A stretch of DNA of 64,000 nucleotides from Lotus japonicus (GCF_012489685.1 NC_080042.1:11360150-11424149), one strand, 5' to 3'; positions 10,557 through 22,585 are shown, counted from the first letter of the stretch. Notes: generated from the sequence alone by a model not told the origin. A program made the numbers and translations.

Positions 10557-12629
10557 TCAGCACATTTTTCGCATGCTTTCCAGAACAGCTTCTATATGCT
10601 CAGATTCAGATTGCGTTTCTGTCCATTTTCGCTTCTTCAGAGTCCTGTAAAATTGACATAAATATCAAGGAATAAGCATTTACTCTTGCACAATTTAGCC
10701 AAAAACTTGCTTTAAGTTGTGGAATGGAAAAGTGACATACGTGCAACATGGGACGCGACATTGCGAGACTCTGCACATCTTTGAGTGAGCAATTAGAGCT
10801 ACCCGTGCCCTGTTACATTGTAGGCAGCCCTCAGAACCATGATCATGGCCATTAATGGCATGGGATATCAGCTTTTTCATTTTCAGACAGTGTCGATAAG
10901 AGCATGGTTGTGTTTTACTTGAGTTGCATTGAGATACATGCTCCATAAGAGCTAGCAGTTCTTGCATCTGTGTGAGAGCGAGCACTTTATGACAAGGAAA
11001 GAGAGGCAAATAATATTATGGCTAAAATTATACAAGAAAAAAGACAGCCCGGTGCACGAAAGCTCCCGCTATCCGCGGGTCCCGAGAAGGGTTCGACCAT
11101 GTAGTCTATTGAATACAGCCTTATGTTATTTTTTACACAAGAGACTGTTTTCGGGATTTGAACTAGTAACCTTAGTAAAATATGCCATAGAAATTAAAAA
11201 AAAAGGTAGGTGGGAAGAATAACATAGAACAAATGAGTGCAGAAAAAAAAAACTGTGAACAAGGTTAATTATACCCGGATTGGTTTCCGCTTTGACTCTG
11301 CATTCCCTTGGACAGATAGTGATGTTGAATCAGTTTGACTCAACTTGTGTGCATGGCACTTAGCACCTTTCTCCTTATAACATGCAGAGCATGAATTGAA
11401 CACAGGGCAAATCTCACATTTCCAGCTATCTTGGGATAAATTGGGTTCACCGCAAATGCTGCATATTGTTCCGACAGTGAGCTGCGCATAGCTCTGTAGT
11501 TGATGGAGGATCATCATTGAGGAATACTTGGCACGGCGGAGCATGTCAAACTGCAAGTGTTTCCTGTGGCAGAAGCTCAGAAACCAACGCCTGCTCTCAA
11601 ATAATTGATTATCAAGGATGATATCATTGTCTTTAGTATCAAAAGGAATATCTTCCACGAGGACCTGAAAAAGGCACACAATTAAAAGATGATGTATGTT
11701 GAGAAAATAGTATGAAGTTTGCTTCAAGTTTAGGCAGTAATTACCTGACGAAGTCTGTGTTTCTCGCCACTAGTTGAAGTGTGTGAATCAGCAGTATGAC
11801 ATCTGAAACATTCATATGAAAGTTAATGACAAATTCACTTCTTATTGAAGAGAGAAACAGAAAGATGAGGGGAAAAAAATTTGACACCAAAAGGTGCATT
11901 TGCATAATCAAATTCAACATAAGAATCAATGAGCTGATCATTTCAAATTAGTATGTCATCACTTTGGGAAACAACTAAAACCTTCTCTTCTATTGCATAG
12001 TAAGCAACTAAGTTTCAATGTCACAACAGGGAATTTTAATTCTAGGTCCCAGGTAGAAAAAAAGAATGGATAATTGAGAAAAACATTATGTTATATATAA
12101 ATGATAGCTAGTCCAGCTTCATACAATCCATATATGTAATGAAATTAATTACTAGCAAATAAGAATTCGAAATATAGTTGTTTGCATAATGTGTGAACCT
12201 ATTAATACAAATACAAATTAACCTGTACCCATTAATAGAATACACCAGCCTAAATGCTTTCATTTAGTTACTGACATCTTTGCATCTACAAGTTATATCA
12301 AGGAAAGATGAAACTTCAATTTATTAAATGCTACAATAATGAACCCAGATCTAACCACTATAGAGGGGTGAATGATTATCTACATTTTAATGCTATTTTA
12401 AGTAAGCAAAACCAGCTCATGCATAACCAACATACGATAAAAAAGAGAGAAAATAAACGTTCAAATATGAGCTTTTTTAGTTATAATACCTTTCACACTC
12501 CTGGAAGTTCTTGCATTCAGTGCAAAACCACCGCTTCCCTGAAATTATCACTTCCTTGCAGTGCACGCATGTATGCTGAAGGTGAACTACGATGAAGTTT
12601 TCCTTGGAAGGCCAAATATTGTGGCCCAG
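10557..12629 (-). CDS. HAC: HAC exons encoding ZZ, ZZ and TAZ2 zinc fingers and C-terminus
   Basis: Exons 12629-12490 and 11802-11745 encode the first ZZ-type finger (TCVHC, WFCTEC, ECERCH). Exon 11664-11275 encodes [15 protein letters not shown], then the second ZZ finger ([22 protein letters not shown]). Exon 10967-10741 encodes the TAZ-type finger ([29 protein letters not shown]). Exon 10644-10557 gives a short basic/acidic tail ending MRKMC. These fingers dock activators and position the catalytic core in CBP/p300 proteins. For the TAZ exon I chose the acceptor ACACAG|ATGCAAG. The nearer upstream AG (TCATAAAG) would give a stop within 11 codons. Confidence 0.85.
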
Positions 12630-15600
12630 CTAATTGATACAGAGTGGTAAAAAGAAAATGAAGAAAGATCAGATAACACCCATCAAATTTGAAGGATCAA
12701 TTAAAAGACTTAAAACTCATATAAGAACATTGCAAGCTTGCAACATTTCATTAAGGAAATATATCCCATTGGATGAGCATTTAAGTTTATGTAAATTTAG
12801 AACACAACGAAAGGCAGAGAATTTCAAAGCTTAGTATACTGCAGGTATGTTAAATATCACTCAGGGATTCACAAATGAAAATTCAAAAAAAAAAAAAAAT
12901 TGGGTAGTAGAAGAGAAGTTGATAGATTTGAATCTATGGTAGAAGTAGAAGAATAATGATTGCAATGGTAATTAAAATGTTATATTACAGTACTTAGGTG
13001 TGCATCTTCACTTCAATAACTCTGGAGAAATTATAGACTGACGTTAATACATTATCCATTTGGCTACATACTTGTAAAACTGAATGGGAATGAGATCTTC
13101 TCTTAATTAATACATTATCTGTCAAGTAACTTAATCTTCCCAATACTGCATTAAATTCCGTTAATTATTAGATCTTGAATGGGAATTTCTCTTTACCTCT
13201 ACGTTCAAAATTTGATGGTTCAAGGACCAAAGAATACCTCACTTGGGTCCAGGATAGCCGTGTGAAAACCAAATTATGATAAATACTACATCATTCACCA
13301 TCTCATTTAATAACCATTTCAAACCCATAAGGTAGATCAGTCAAATAACATCTTGAACTTGAAGCTACCTAAGCAGATTCAACTATGAAGAGCTACTATA
13401 ACAACTGAATGAAGCTGAACGACAAGGTAGACATACCTTCTGCATCACTAGAATGTCCTTAGCAGTGTCTTTCGAAGGGTTTACAATTCCCATGCCCTTT
13501 AAAGCTCTTTTCGACACATGTTTACTCAAGGCCTTTTCGTACTCCCCTCCGCTCTCTTTTTCAATTTTACAGGCTTCATACATAGCACTAGCAGACCAGT
13601 AGTCCCCATCAAAGTATGGCAAACGCGAAGCAGTCACCTTGGAGTTGCATTTCCCAGTAGGAACAAAGAAATGATCATATATATTGCTTAAACCAACCAC
13701 AATATTCTCATCAGAAGCCTTTCTTAGCATTGAAAGGTACCTGAGTAAATTGAAAAAACAATGTAAATACTTTCTGGTTACGTGGTAGTGCTATTTTCAT
13801 AGCAAGAATAATGATAAAAAAAAGTAACATACTCTCTATAATATGACAATATGAATAATATATGGAAGCAAATACAATGTATACACAAGCACATGAAAAT
13901 CCTATGAACATACAAATGGAGAAAGAAAGAAAGAAAGAGAGACAGACCAGTGCCGTAGTTTATCATTCTTTGGGGTCCTCTGAGTGTCAGGATGACAATA
14001 CAGTATATAATCTTCACCCTTTTTAGGAGGACAGGCCCATATGTAGCATGTTGTAAAACCTCGTTTCTTGCAAAAATCAAGGTATCCAATCTGAAAACAG
14101 AAAGTGAGAATAAAACACGTAAATAGAATTAATGGATGGAGTTCATTGTTCATTTAATTGACTTAGTGCATGAACCCTAGGTGAAATGTGGTTTAAGAAA
14201 AACAAGAAGAAAGTAATTAGAAACAGAGTTTATATGCAGCTACCAATATCTCATGGTATACGAAGGTGCGAAGAGATTCTCCCCGTATGGTCTCTCTTTT
14301 TGGGCTAAAATACTTGACAGAATCCAGGTATGAAATATATACACAACGCTGATTGGGATTGCCACATTCTGCACCAAATTCCTGGACATACATTGCAAAA
14401 AGGCAAACATCTGCCCCATCAATCTGCTGAAACAGAAGAATAACCTGAAATGGAAGAAATTGCTGTCACTTCTGAATAATAAAGGCAAAATGCCTTAGAT
14501 AAAAGTAAAAGCTTACTCCTTCAGTGTTCTGAATTAATAGAGAACTTACTTTTGATCTATAAGAGAACTCAGCAGGGTATTTCTCCTCCGGAAAGATGTC
14601 CAGAAACTGCTTCATCACTTTCAATTCTTTGTCAACAGATAACACTACTTTAACAGAAAGATTTTCTGCTGCTAAATCCTAGTAAGTTGAAGCCATACAT
14701 GGCAAAATTAGTAGTTGAAATTTTAGGCCAAAAAAGGATATAGGAAAAAGCAATTGATAGCCATCAACAATAGTGATTGAGTACTAATTTTCAGCCTTTA
14801 TTTCTGGCTGAAACGCAGCTCTATACTTATATTTTAACAGAAACTTGTTTCTTAGTACCAGAGATATTTATGGTAGAGTGCTAGTTTGCTACAGTTTTTA
14901 TTTTACTTGCTTGTATATAAATGAGAAAAATGTTAGAAAATAAAAAAGTTTATGTACATGAATGCTAATGCTAAATCATGGGTATTCAACAATTTTAACT
15001 GATCAATTTTCTCCAACTCACCTCATCAAGATTCATAGTCCCTCCGAATTTTTTCCAATCTTCTTTCTCTTGCATGAGACGCTTACGAAGTCTTTTCTCT
15101 ATGTGGTTACTGAGCATGGTACTTGGCAAGTTCTTAACACCGAAAATAGAAGTCTTTGGTAAGGGTACATGCACTCCTTCTTCAATTTCCTTCAAGAGGC
15201 ATATAGGACATGTATACTCAGCACAGGAGTCCAAATCTCTTTTTTTGTTATAGAGTGCGCATATTTCATGTTGCCATTTTCCGCATTTGCTACATTCGAC
15301 CCACTAGAAGAAATAAGGGATATCAAGAGTGAGTTTATAGTTCTCCATAAGCAACTGAATTCTAGTAGAGTGATTAAAACTTACCCCTTCATCAAGTACT
15401 TCATCATTTTTCTTTCTATAAAGAAGTGTCTTGGGAACAGATATCTCATTGAATGTGATGTGGTCACCTGGAGAGTTGTTATAACACGGGGTGCAAAAGC
15501 AGTGCGGTGTATCAGATTCTTCTGGTTTTGTATGATAGTAGTTTTGGTTTCGCCTGATCATCTTAGCGCAATATGAGCAATCAATCGGCACCGGTGCAAA

Positions 15601-18600
15601 GGAGAGATTTCCCATTGTACATAACTGGCATTTATTGGCAGCAATTCCCGTTTTTTCTCCAGGTATACTCTGTAAAAAGAGCACTAACTTATATATGCAA
15701 TCTCATAAATTGATAAACTCAATTATTAAAGTGTCACTACAGTTGCTCACTGATATCATTGAATTTAAGAATGAAAAATGCTGGTAGTAAGGATCAAACT
15801 CTTGATTACATGTCAAGTCCCAACTACCAACAATCTCAAAAGCATACGGGTTTAGTTAGAGGCACACAAACAGTTTTGTTTCTTAAAGATGTCTCTCATA
15901 CAAGAGCCTTCTGGAATTGAAGCATGGACAATGTACTTGTCGACTTAACATATGTTGTTGAAATTTAAACTCATTATGTGGCAAGTATTGAACTCTTGGT
16001 CATGCAATCCAAAAGGAACTAATATCATGTGAAGGACCAACTTCACTAAGAGCTAACTTGACAGAGTATCAAGTGCCTCCCCCTTATAATAGTTTCAACT
16101 TTTGATCTTAACAGTGGCCAATACAAAGTATAAAATAAAAGCAAAAATGGACCCTGCCTCAGTACTGCAACCCAGTTGGTTTTCTTAAATATAATTAGCA
16201 TCACATAATCATACTATTACGAAACCTTAATGATTAAAAGGAAGAGAAGAAATCACAAAAAAACAAAAAGGTTCAACAAAAATTGAAGAAATTTTTGTAT
16301 AAACAATCCCTATATAGCTGGAACACACATGTACACAAATTATCATAAAAAGAAATGAATATAACATCAAGGACTGAAGAAACATAAATCAAAATAAAGG
16401 TGAGAATTATATAAATCTTGAAATGCCACAGTAAAATAGAGAGATAAGATAGCAAAACTTATTTAGATAATTGCACATCAGTATAAAAGATTCTGTTCCA
16501 AAATGCTTAAATCTTGTTCAGATTCTTTTCCGTAATCATTTTGTGCAGTTTCCATATCAAATTGAAAAAAGAAAATCACAAAATAAAGATTTCTATGCTA
16601 ATGATATAAGAGTTTTATCCACACAGATAACGGTGATGTAAACACCGGAAGATAATGTACTGACCTGAACAGCCTGCTTCCTCAGACTTTGAATGTGTTG
16701 TATGATTTGATCTTTTGTGAAAATCTCAGTTAAGGAAACAATTTTAACTGTTGTACTTGAGAACTTGGATTCCATCTTTTCATCAGCTTTCTTCTCACTG
16801 ACTTTCTTTTCAGCATTTACCCCAGCAGAGTTGAATCCAGTTCTTCCATTTATCTCCTCTACATCTGCAGTAACAGGACCTTCGCTAAGAGTATCCATAC
16901 TGGAACTCGATGTAACTTCAGTTTCGCTTGGGCTACTGCTGTCTGAGGAATCATGGTTCATGGAGTCAGAGTCAGAATCATCTGATACAAGAACTACTTC
17001 TAAGCCTTTGGAGTGAATTGTTTCACTCTCAAAAGCCTGCCCAAATCTATCATTAATCACATTATTCTCTATGCACTCTGCAACTCCAGTTCTGCCAATT
17101 ATGTCCTCTGCATCTTCAGCAGTTGGATCTTTGCAGAGAGTATGCGTTCTAGAATCTGATCTAATAACAGTTTCCTCTATGTTGCTCAAGTCTACATTGT
17201 CATGGCCGCTGGGGCCTGACTCCTCTGACTCTGACATATGGTCCGCTTCTAAGCCATTCGAGTTCATCGTTTGATTCTTGAAAGTCTGCCCAACCAAATC
17301 ATAAACCACATTGTTCATGATCTCATCTCTCATAGAATCATGCATAGGACTTTTAAATTGTTCCAAAATGAAATCTGAAACTGCAGCTTTTCCATCTATG
17401 TCCTCTATATCTGCAGCAATAGGATTATTTCTGAGAGTACTCATGCTAGAATTTAATCTAGTGGCAGCTTCCAAGTTATTGCTGTCTACTGTATCATCTC
17501 TTCTGAGGTTTGAATCCTCTGATGTTTGATCATCCTCTGATGTAAGATCAATCACATTTTCCTTTATGGCCAAAGATTGAAACATCTTGGGAGTCCATTG
17601 TTCAGAACAGCTTGAATTATTAATACCAGAAGCAGATTCCAGTTTAAGTCTTTTGGTAGGTCGTAGCATAACATCGGAATTACCAGAAGGGGCATCATTG
17701 ATTGGCTTTGTAGGAAGTCCGGAAAACATAAGTGTTCTCTTCCCTGACATTTGACAGCAATTTTGACTCTGATCTACAAAGGACGAACTAGTCTGGAAAG
17801 TAGTAGATTTCCCTTTGAGGTCATATTGAGGGATCATCAAATTTGAAGATTCAGATTGGAGGGATTTCCCCATTGCAGTATGTAAAGCCAAAGGCTCATT
17901 TTTCTGGACAGTCCCCAAACAATTTCCATATTTGTTAAGATTCATCTCCACTGCCAAAGTAGTCAATCAAATGGGTAAACAATACACTACTGAAAATAAA
18001 AAATAATTCTACAAAATGAGAGAACAAAACCAAAAACCAAAAACAAAAACATGGCTGCAGAAGCAAAACCAATAGGTGCACTTATACATATTGAAAGATA
18101 AGAAGAAATCCCAAGAGTTGTTGAAGCTTACAATTATTTGCATGTTGCTGAGGAAAACTGAAATCAATTGATTTGGAGCTAGCTGCCAGATTTCTTCCAC
18201 CACCAGCAGTAAGGATTTGAGAAAGCTCATCCATACCGGTATATGAAGTACTGGTTGAGCCCGCATGAGGTGGAAAAACTGGCTCATGTACAATAGAACT
18301 GTAAAGTATTCCTCCATTTGGAAAGCCATTTCCATTGTCTGTAGCCACTGCACAATAATTAGTAGCATTAATGATAGGATTAGCCATATATGTCTGTGAG
18401 AAAGCCATATTTATTTTTTACAGTACATTTGAAAAAGAAAAAAACAATTCTAACAAAAACGGAGCACAAAACCAAAAACAAAAGCATGGCTTCATAAAGA
18501 AATCAAAAGTTGACTTGTACAATTAGAAACATAGAAGAAATCACAAACGTTAATGAAGCGTACAATTATTTGCATGTTGCTGAGGAAAGTTGAAACCAAT

Positions 18601-19871
18601 TGATTTGGTGCTATCTGCCAGATTTTTCCCACCACCAGTAGCAAATATTTGCGAAAGCTCATCCATACCAGTATATGTATTACTGACAAAACCCTCATGA
18701 GCTGGAAAAACTGGCTCGTGTACAATAGAATGGCTTTGTATTCCATTTGGAAAGCCATGTGTATTGTCTGCGGCCACTGCATAATAATCAGTCACATTAA
18801 GGATAAGATTAGCCAAATATGTCTGTGATAAACCAAATTTATTTTCTACAATACATTTGGAATAAAAATAATTCTGACAAAAAGGGTGCACGTACAAAAC
18901 CAAAAAATTGCACTTATACATATTGAAAAATATGAGTAAATCACAAAAGGAGTTGAACCATACAATTATTTGCATGTTGCTGAGGAAATCTGAAACCAAT
19001 AGAATTGGTGCTAGCTGCCAGATTTCTTCCACCACCAGAATAAAAGACTTGCGAGAGCTCATCCATACCAGTAATTGTAGTAATGCTTGCTAACCCCTCA
19101 TGAGGTGGATAAACTGGCTCATGTCCAATAGAATGGTTAAATGGTCCATTCGGAAAGTCATGCATATTATTTGCAGCCACAGCACTATGATTAGTGGCAT
19201 TAACTATAGGGTTGTACACTGCCTTGTATGACATGGAGCTTCGAAGTTGTTGTTGGCTTTCACTTCTCCTCTTATTGAGTTCAGTTCGCACCCGTTGTAA
19301 CAAGGTCTGTTCATTTAAAAACTCCTCCTGCCAAATATGTAGAAAGAAAAATCAATAATAGACAGAGCTTGCACTTGATCCTCTTACTGTCTTATTACTC
19401 AGAAAATAAAAATCTCTCATGTTCAGGCACCATCCAAGATACAAACCTGTGAAGCAGCATGCTTAAATAGCTCGTTTTCAACAGTATTTACAATAGCAGA
19501 TATTGACTCCTGTGCTTGCCCATGGTGAAAATTGGAGCTTAAAATTTCAGATCTGAGGTAAAAAGTTTAGTTAGTATCAACCCCGTGACAATATTTTGTT
19601 AAGTAAATGCCAAATGTATTAATTTCAGTATATTTATATATATGAGATAAAAGTTCTACAAGTTTCAGTTTAAGATCACTTACATTTTTCTTCTAATGTG
19701 AAAACGGTAATGAGTAATGTTATGATGGTGGCGCCAATATGCGGAGTATCCTACTTCACTTCTTAAATATTGTTGGTGTAAATTAAAACCCTGATGTTGA
19801 GGAAGGTTTGAGAAAGAATATCTTTGTGTTTGTATGAAGTTACTCTTGATATTAGAACTCTTGGAATGCAT
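10557..19871 (-). CDS. HAC: HAC-type (CBP/p300 family) histone acetyltransferase
   Basis: Spliced minus-strand gene for a nuclear transcriptional co-activator that acetylates histones. Coding exons by splice-site reading: 19871-19684, 19552-19447, 19327-18964 (or copies 18822-18564 / 18393-18132), 17950-16665, 15669-15385, 15303-15022, 14678-14550, 14444-14244, 14090-13948, 13740-13437, 12629-12490, 11802-11745, 11664-11275, 10967-10741, 10644-10557. All junctions are GT-AG and in frame, giving 4191 nt and 1396 aa. Domain order: KIX-like N-terminus, acidic low-complexity part, PHD finger, KAT11 catalytic domain, ZZ, ZZ, TAZ2. The N-terminal TAZ1 finger and long Gln-rich region of Arabidopsis HAC1 are absent, so this is a shortened or divergent paralogue. 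An in-frame TGA just upstream in the same exon fixes ATG 19871 as the first in-frame start. Exon edges are my reading and lack transcript support. Confidence 0.9.
11036..11186 (-). mobile_element. Au-type SINE in a HAC intron
   Basis: On the minus strand a box-B-like GGTTACTAGTTCAAATCCCG is followed by AAACAGTCTCTTG, ATAAGGCTG, CAATAGACTACATG, GCGGGAGCTTTCGTGCACCG and GGCTGTCTTTTTTC. This is the known order of the plant tRNA-derived Au SINE, with its short T-rich 3' end. It lies in the intron between the second ZZ exon and the TAZ exon and appears diverged and inert. Confidence 0.85.
13437..15669 (-). CDS. HAC: HAC exons encoding PHD finger and KAT11 acetyltransferase core
   Basis: Exons 15669-15385 and 15303-15022 encode zinc-binding Cys pairs and the PHD-like [17 protein letters not shown] ... 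YTCPIC. Exons 14678-14550, 14444-14244, 14090-13948 and 13740-13437 encode the KAT11 domain. It includes [50 protein letters not shown] and LPYFDGDYW. The Trp of IWACP and the Tyr of WYLSML (the W codon is split across an intron) line up with p300 residues W1436 and Y1467, so the acetyl-transfer site looks intact. Family knowledge: acetyl-CoA-dependent acetylation of histone H3/H4 lysines. Confidence 0.9.
16665..17950 (-). CDS. HAC: HAC large acidic exon with three internal repeats
   Basis: A 1286-bp exon (phase 1 in, phase 0 out). The first part has short basic and Ser-rich stretches (e.g. [13 protein letters not shown]). The middle is acidic and Ser/Asn/Glu-rich. Three degenerate repeats of roughly 85-95 residues can be traced by the recurring pattern TL-x3-P-x-A-x-D-x-EDI-x-G (around [39 protein letters not shown]). 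The end, [19 protein letters not shown], matches the conserved helix that precedes the PHD finger in plant HACs. No TAZ1 cysteines or histidines are present. The acidic part probably acts as a disordered activation or scaffold region (inference). Confidence 0.8.
18132..18393 (-). CDS. HAC: HAC duplicated exon, copy 3 (alternative or cryptic)
   Basis: 262 bp between acceptor TTTCTCACAG and donor ATT|GTAAGC, the strongest donor of the three copies. It is fully open and encodes [16 protein letters not shown] ... [19 protein letters not shown] ... FPQQHANN. Its phases (0 in, 1 out) equal those of copies 1 and 2. The introns between copies are also similar, so the duplicated unit is about 400-432 bp. 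Confidence 0.6.
18564..18822 (-). CDS. HAC: HAC duplicated exon, copy 2 (alternative or cryptic)
   Basis: 259 bp between acceptor TTATCACAG and donor ATT|GTACGC, open throughout, encoding [16 protein letters not shown] ... [19 protein letters not shown] ... FPQQHANN. It is a diverged duplicate of the 3' part of exon 4 together with its downstream intron. It begins in phase 0 and ends in phase 1. It can therefore join exon 3 and exon 7 in frame, but cannot be read in frame right after exon 4. It may be an alternative exon or a skipped duplicate. Confidence 0.6.
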
Positions 19872-19900
19872 CTTCTTGCTTTCATTAGGAACTATTCATT
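18964..19900 (-). CDS. HAC: HAC exons 2-4: leader end, KIX-like domain and first copy of the repeated module
   Basis: Exon 2 (19900-19684) begins after an AG acceptor. It carries two upstream ATGs: a 4-codon uORF at 19899-19885, and an out-of-frame ATG at 19885 whose frame overlaps the CDS start. Exons 2-4 encode [12 protein letters not shown], then [29 protein letters not shown]. This matches the helix pattern of plant HAC KIX-like regions, which bind activators. The last two thirds of exon 4 ([12 protein letters not shown] ... [19 protein letters not shown] ... FPQQHANN) is the first of three tandem copies of one module. Exon 4 starts in phase 0 and ends in phase 1 at donor GTATGG. Confidence 0.75.
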
Positions 19901-20151
19901 CTGCATGCAAAGTTAAACGTGCCATTAATGTTCCTGATATAATATCAGGACTTGGAAGTGAGAAAAAAAAAATTATCAGAAATTTAAAGCTTAAAGATAA
20001 ATGTGCGCACATACAAAGACTATGAATTGCAATATGAAATAGTTAAAAAGTCATCATTTGACAGAGAAGCCTGCCGTCTTGAAATGACACTACAACCAAG
20101 TAAGCACAAAAATGGATCTTCAGAATTCAAATGATTAGTAAGGGCTCGTTT

Positions 20152-21275
20152 GGCACGCCGTATTAGGCATGATAGTATAAGCTTATACAATACATTATGA
20201 GTTTATCCATTGTTTGGTGATGACATTGTATTGTATAAGCTTATCCATCAAAGTCCCCTTATACGTTAAAATGACGTATTATTTAATCCATCATGTGAGT
20301 GATGGATAAGACATGATAAGGTTGCGACGTATAAGTCACCATCACCACCACCCTCTATTGCTGCCAACTTACACCACCATTGGCACCACCACCACCACCA
20401 CCACCATCCGATCACCGCCGCCGCCGCCACCACCGCCCTACCGTCACCACTGGTGTTGCCACCACCACCACCACCGCCGCCCTACCGCCACCACCACCAT
20501 AATCGCCGCCACCACAACCCTATCGCCACCACCACCATAATCGCCGCCACCACCGACACCACAACCACCACCCTATCGCCACCACCACCACCACCACCAT
20601 TGCCTCCACCCTCCACCGTCACCACCACCCTACTAAGCCGCCACCGCCTTACTACCACCACCACACTCTATCGTCGCCAACACCACAACCACCATCGCTG
20701 CCACCACCGCCACCACCGATGTTGCCGCCACCGCCACCGCCCTACCGCCACCACAACCACCACCCTATCGCCACCACCACCATAATTGTCGCCACCACTC
20801 TATTGCCACCACCGACACCACAACCACCACCCTATCGCCGCCACCACCACCACCATTGCCTCCACCCTCCACTGTAGCCGCCACCGCCTTACCACCACCA
20901 CCACCACCCTATCATCACCACCACCACAACCACCATCGCTGCCACCACCACCACCAACCTATCTCCACTGTCACCACCACCGCCACCAACACCAACCTAC
21001 CACCATTGCCACCACCACCACCAACCTACCACTACTTCCATCACCACCGCCACCACCGTTATAATCACCTCCATATTTGATTTTTATTTTATATCATTAT
21101 TCAATACTTCATTAAACATAAAATTGCATTAATTTAAACGATATGGTAAATTATACAGTGTATGTCCAAACGCTGTATAGTATAAGAAAATTATCAGGGC
21201 TTATACTATCAGGCCTAATACTATCAGGCCTTATACTATCAGGCCTTATACTATACGTCACACCAAACGGGCCCT
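20152..21275. mobile_element. MITE-like element loaded with CCA triplets, in HAC intron 1
   Basis: The left end AGGGCTCGTTTGGCACGCCG and the right end (reverse complement AGGGCCCGTTTGGTGTGACG) are near-matching terminal inverted repeats, followed inside by further mirrored copies of GATAGTATAAGC. Subterminal GGCCTTATACTATCA repeats occur at the right end. The centre is about 720 bp of CCACCA/CCGCCA-type repeat. The TIR type resembles hAT MITEs, but a clean 8-bp target duplication is not visible. It has no coding capacity of its own. Confidence 0.65.
20336..21060. repeat. long imperfect (CCA)n tract
   Basis: About 720 bp of CCACCACC with CCGCC, CTATCGCC and ACAACC interruptions, in several sub-blocks that are themselves repeated (CCCTATCGCCACCACC and CACAACCACCACCC recur). 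One strand is almost purine-free. Open frames across it are composition artefacts. Confidence 0.9.
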
Positions 21276-22585
21276 AAAGAATAATTCATAGATTCGGGTT
21301 GTAGTTACTGTAGACATTATAAGGATCAAAGAAGAGTAATATCTAAACAGTGTTGTTCAAGTATCTACTCTGTTGGATATCATTGCATAAACTCGGATTA
21401 CTTTTCTAGATATATATCTAAATTCTTAATTGGATATTATTTTATTTGCATTTAGAGAAGAAAATCATTCACCTTATGTCCGAAGTCTTCTTATATGGTA
21501 ACTGGTAAGTAGTAGTATAATACAACAGCAACAACAACCAAACTAGCTAGTATTTAATCATAAATCATATCCAGAGACTAACCTTTGACACCTAAATTCT
21601 TTTTAATGGTTTGACATAGTTTCAAGGTCTCTTTTTTTTAACTATTAGACAACCCTCAATTTGGTCGGCTCTCCTTATAAGGTTTCTACAGATTTCTGCA
21701 CACATGTGTCCAAATCAATTTTTCCATATTAGATGTTACCACAAAATATCCTTTCTAATCCTATCACATCTTTTTGTCTCCTCTTCAATCATATATATCA
21801 TTCTAATCCTAACATAAGAATTATTTTCTTGTATCTTATGGTTTACATCTCCTATATATTTTCCCATCATTTTGCTTGTGGGACCAAATGAAAGGTAGAA
21901 AAGTAGTAGCATGGCAAAAAGAGAGGGTGCTTTCAAACTTCTCATAATACACTAAGAGAAAATAAAGTTTCTCTATAATCAATTGCTTATTGATTAGAAG
22001 TTTTTATTGCATAATTTGTAAGGAGAGTGTCCGTTCTACTTGACAATTTGTAGTCTTTCCCTCTGTACATTTCAATTAAAATCATTTAATGCCAAACATG
22101 CCTAATCTTTCAAATTAATTGCCATCAAATTAATTTGTCCTTGATGGCTTCCTTCTTAATTAATGGCCTAATGAAGGTGTAGAATTTTACTGTTCAAAGT
22201 TTATAAATTCGTGTTTTTGCATTTAACAACAATACTCATGTTTCCACGCGCACCCGGGGGTTCAAAGTACATTATCAGCTGCGTATATTTTTATTTGTTT
22301 ATCTCTCATCTCACCTATAAATGTCAATTGGACAAGCAACAATTTCCTAAAGTTTGTAACACTTATGTTCACATTATCCAGCTACAGTAACACAATCTAC
22401 ACTATAAGAAGAGTGCTAACATCTCTTTGCATAGGGACCAATGTATATCTAAGCATATCATTTATTTTTCTATAAAAGTCTCAAGGGGTCATACTAAAAT
22501 GATCAATTTTTATATATTTACACTCACTTTTTACCTATCACATGATTAGTCATATCTCTTTTGTTTCTCTCATATTCCATAGTAA

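Noticed and set aside
18132..18964. Model in which exon 4 and both duplicate exons are all spliced in series
   Set aside because: Each exon leaves in phase 1 but the next enters in phase 0; joining gives TAC ATA TTT GGC TAA, an immediate stop. Only the weak donor ATG|GTTCAA of exon 4 could rescue one join.
20313..21080. Several overlapping plus-strand frames of His/Pro/Thr-rich protein
   Set aside because: They follow the (CCA)n composition in more than one frame at once and have no start context or splice support, so they are repeat artefacts.
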